From Bacillota bacterium (GTDB taxonomy: Bacteria; Bacillota; Clostridia; Peptostreptococcales; Acidaminobacteraceae), in the NCBI GenBank assembly GCA_023443345.1, contig JAEZUZ010000046.1:1-7236 (forward strand): a stretch of 7,236 nt of DNA, in the 5' to 3' direction. Positions within the stretch are counted from its first letter, which is position 1. Every line of letters begins with the position of its first letter. The notes below the pieces were generated by a model, which did no database searches, was not told the DNA's origin, and saw nothing but the letters and a program-made list of their open reading frames with translations. Of the stretch, positions 5,671 to 7,236 are shown piece by piece. Both the position numbers and the translations under genes were made by a program.

Positions 5671-7236
5671 ATGAGGAAAGTTAGATCAGGATTTTTCTTT
5701 TATCTATTGATCATTGTGGTTCTTATCTATTTTGCTCTTGGATTTTTTTCTAATTCAAGGGTAGCGAAAGAAGAGATAGGATTTAGTGAATTAATTCAAA
5801 AATTGGATGAAGGGCAAGTTGATAGCCTGCTTGTTTATGATTCAGATGCAGGAGGATCAACAGCTGATATTGTAGTTAGAGGTGCACTTAAGAATAAGAA
5901 GGAATTCAAGATTGTAATTCCAAATTTATTTGCCGATTATATTGGAAAAATTATCTATGATAAGGCAGAATTACATAATGTAGATATTCAGACAAAGGTA
6001 TCAGAAAGACAGCCTATATGGAGAGATTTATTATTTCCAATACTTATGCTTGGTTCACTTGCATTTTTATGGATATTTATAATTAAAAGATCTGCAGGTG
6101 GAGCAGGTCAAGCAATGAACTTTGGAAAGTCAAAGGCACAGTTAAATAAGCAAGATCCAAAGAAAATGGTAAAGTTTAAAGATGTTGCAGGTCTTAAGGA
6201 AGAAAAGGAAGAATTGAAAGAAATAGTAGATTTTCTTAAATTTCCAGAGAAATTTGCAAAAATGGGGGCAAGAATACCTAAGGGAATTCTCATGGTTGGT
6301 AGACCAGGAACAGGTAAGACATACTTATCTAAGGCCATTGCAGGAGAAGCTGGAGTTCCTTTCTATAGTATCAGTGGATCTGACTTTGTTGAAATGTTCG
6401 TAGGTGTTGGTGCTTCAAGAGTTAGAGATTTATTTAAGAATGCCAAGAAAGATGCACCATGCATTGTATTTATAGATGAAATAGATGCTGTAGGTCGAAG
6501 AAGAGGCGTTGGAATTGGAGGGGGAAATGACGAGAGAGAGCAAACCCTTAACCAATTATTAGTTGAAATGGATGGTTTTGGAGATCACCAGGGAATTATT
6601 ATAATAGCTGCAACAAATAGACCAGATATTCTAGATCCAGCTATTTTAAGACCTGGAAGATTTGATAGAACTATTGAGGTTGGTCTACCTGATATTAAAG
6701 AAAGAGAAGAGATACTTAAGGTTCATGCAAGAAATAAAAAGTTAGCTGATGATGTAAATTTTGCAACCATTGCAAAGAGAACACCGTATTATACACCAGC
6801 TGATTTAGAAAACTTATTAAATGAAGCAGCTTTGATGAGTGTAAGAGAAGGTCTCAAAGAGATAACAATGAGAAAGCTAGAAGAAGCTGCAAATAAAGTA
6901 ATGGCAGGTGTTGAGAAAAAATCCAAGTTAGTAACAGAAAAGGAAAAGAGACTTGTATCTATCCACGAAGCAGGTCACGCTGTAGTTTCACACCATTTAA
7001 AAGGATATGATCCAGTTCATTTTGTAACTATTATCCCTAGGGGCAGTGCCGGTGGATTCACACTTAATCTACCTGATGAAGAACAAAATTATTTAACAAA
7101 GTCTTATTTAAAAGATATGATAGTTACTTTATTGGGTGGTAGAGTGGCAGAGGAATTAGTTCTTGGTGAAATTTCAACAGGAGCTTCTAATGATCTGCAG
7201 AGAGTTTCTTCTATAGCCAATTCAATGGTACTAACT
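5671..7236 (+). CDS. ftsH: FtsH, ATP-dependent membrane zinc metalloprotease (3' end outside window)
   Basis: FtsH forms membrane-bound hexamers that unfold and degrade membrane and regulatory proteins. The 522 codons present run open to the window end; the family is about 600-700 residues. TM1 is at about 7-26, an extracytoplasmic domain at 27-115, and TM2 at about 120-138. The AAA+ domain has the Walker A loop GRPGTGKT (210-217), the pore loop MFVGVG with Phe243, Walker B IVFIDEID (265-272) and the second region of homology with arginine fingers Arg327 and Arg330. The protease domain has HEAGH (432-436; zinc ligands His432 and His436, catalytic Glu433) and Asp508 as third zinc ligand, so the active site is complete. 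Most FtsH proteins have GPPGTGKTLLA at the Walker A; here the second residue is Arg and TYLSKA follows. The start lies 13 bases after tilS, with only a weak SD (GTGGGAA, 5661-5667). Confidence 0.97.
   Translation, partial: MRKVRSGFFFYLLIIVVLIYFALGFFSNSRVAKEEIGFSELIQKLDEGQVDSLLVYDSDAGGSTADIVVRGALKNKKEFKIVIPNLFADYIGKIIYDKAELHNVDIQTKVSERQPIWRDLLFPILMLGSLAFLWIFIIKRSAGGAGQAMNFGKSKAQLNKQDPKKMVKFKDVAGLKEEKEELKEIVDFLKFPEKFAKMGARIPKGILMVGRPGTGKTYLSKAIAGEAGVPFYSISGSDFVEMFVGVGASRVRDLFKNAKKDAPCIVFIDEIDAVGRRRGVGIGGGNDEREQTLNQLLVEMDGFGDHQGIIIIAATNRPDILDPAILRPGRFDRTIEVGLPDIKEREEILKVHARNKKLADDVNFATIAKRTPYYTPADLENLLNEAALMSVREGLKEITMRKLEEAANKVMAGVEKKSKLVTEKEKRLVSIHEAGHAVVSHHLKGYDPVHFVTIIPRGSAGGFTLNLPDEEQNYLTKSYLKDMIVTLLGGRVAEELVLGEISTGASNDLQRVSSIANSMVLT

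Noticed and set aside
6108..6338. Reverse-strand open frame within ftsH
   Set aside because: It is antisense to the conserved AAA+ domain and has no independent evidence.

Overview
The window is about 7.2 kb of low-GC DNA with every gene on the + strand. Codon use is strongly AT-rich: Arg is mostly AGA and Ile often ATA. Shine-Dalgarno sites are of the AGGAG type. Gene content and order point to an anaerobic Firmicute of the Clostridia/Tissierellia kind. My best guess is a non-sporulating Gram-positive anaerobic coccus of the Peptoniphilaceae type; this is inference from gene order and composition, not a database result.

Layout. Positions 1-418 hold no gene. Bases 1 to about 290 are clearly richer in GC (40% by my count) than the AT-rich stretch that follows (about 18% for 301-418). 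This part carries a long imperfect hairpin, a cluster of short repeats built on TTTCGTGT, and an inverted repeat; it looks like a dispersed intergenic repeat or a mobile-element remnant. Next comes prsA-like (parvulin foldase lipoprotein, 419-1438), overlapped by 4 bases by mazG/yabN (methylase plus NTP pyrophosphohydrolase, 1435-2649). A fresh promoter then drives hup (HU, 2722-3000), which ends in a compact hairpin terminator. Only 6 bases after that hairpin begins a tightly packed run: rqcP (3030-3269), divIC/ftsB-like (3269-3553), a Ppx/GppA-family phosphatase (3578-4384), tilS (4377-5657) and ftsH (5671 to the window end, 3' end missing).

How the genes work together. This is a reduced version of the conserved Firmicutes block between mfd and ftsH. 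It combines envelope protein folding (PrsA), nucleotide-pool clean-up (MazG), nucleoid structure (HU), ribosome quality control (RqcP), septum formation (DivIC), phosphate or alarmone hydrolysis (Ppx/GppA), decoding of AUA codons (TilS) and membrane proteolysis (FtsH). Genes found between these in Bacillus or Clostridium (spoVT, yabP, yabQ, an S1-domain gene, spoIIE) are absent, as is hpt, which normally sits between tilS and ftsH. The loss of the spore genes fits a lineage that does not sporulate.

I found no obvious new defence, mobile or biosynthetic system. The points most worth a second look are the 5' repeat region, the start of rqcP (no Shine-Dalgarno site, directly behind a terminator), a weak terminator-like hairpin over the divIC stop codon, the missing hpt, and an altered Walker A loop in FtsH (GRPGTGKT in place of GPPGTGKT).
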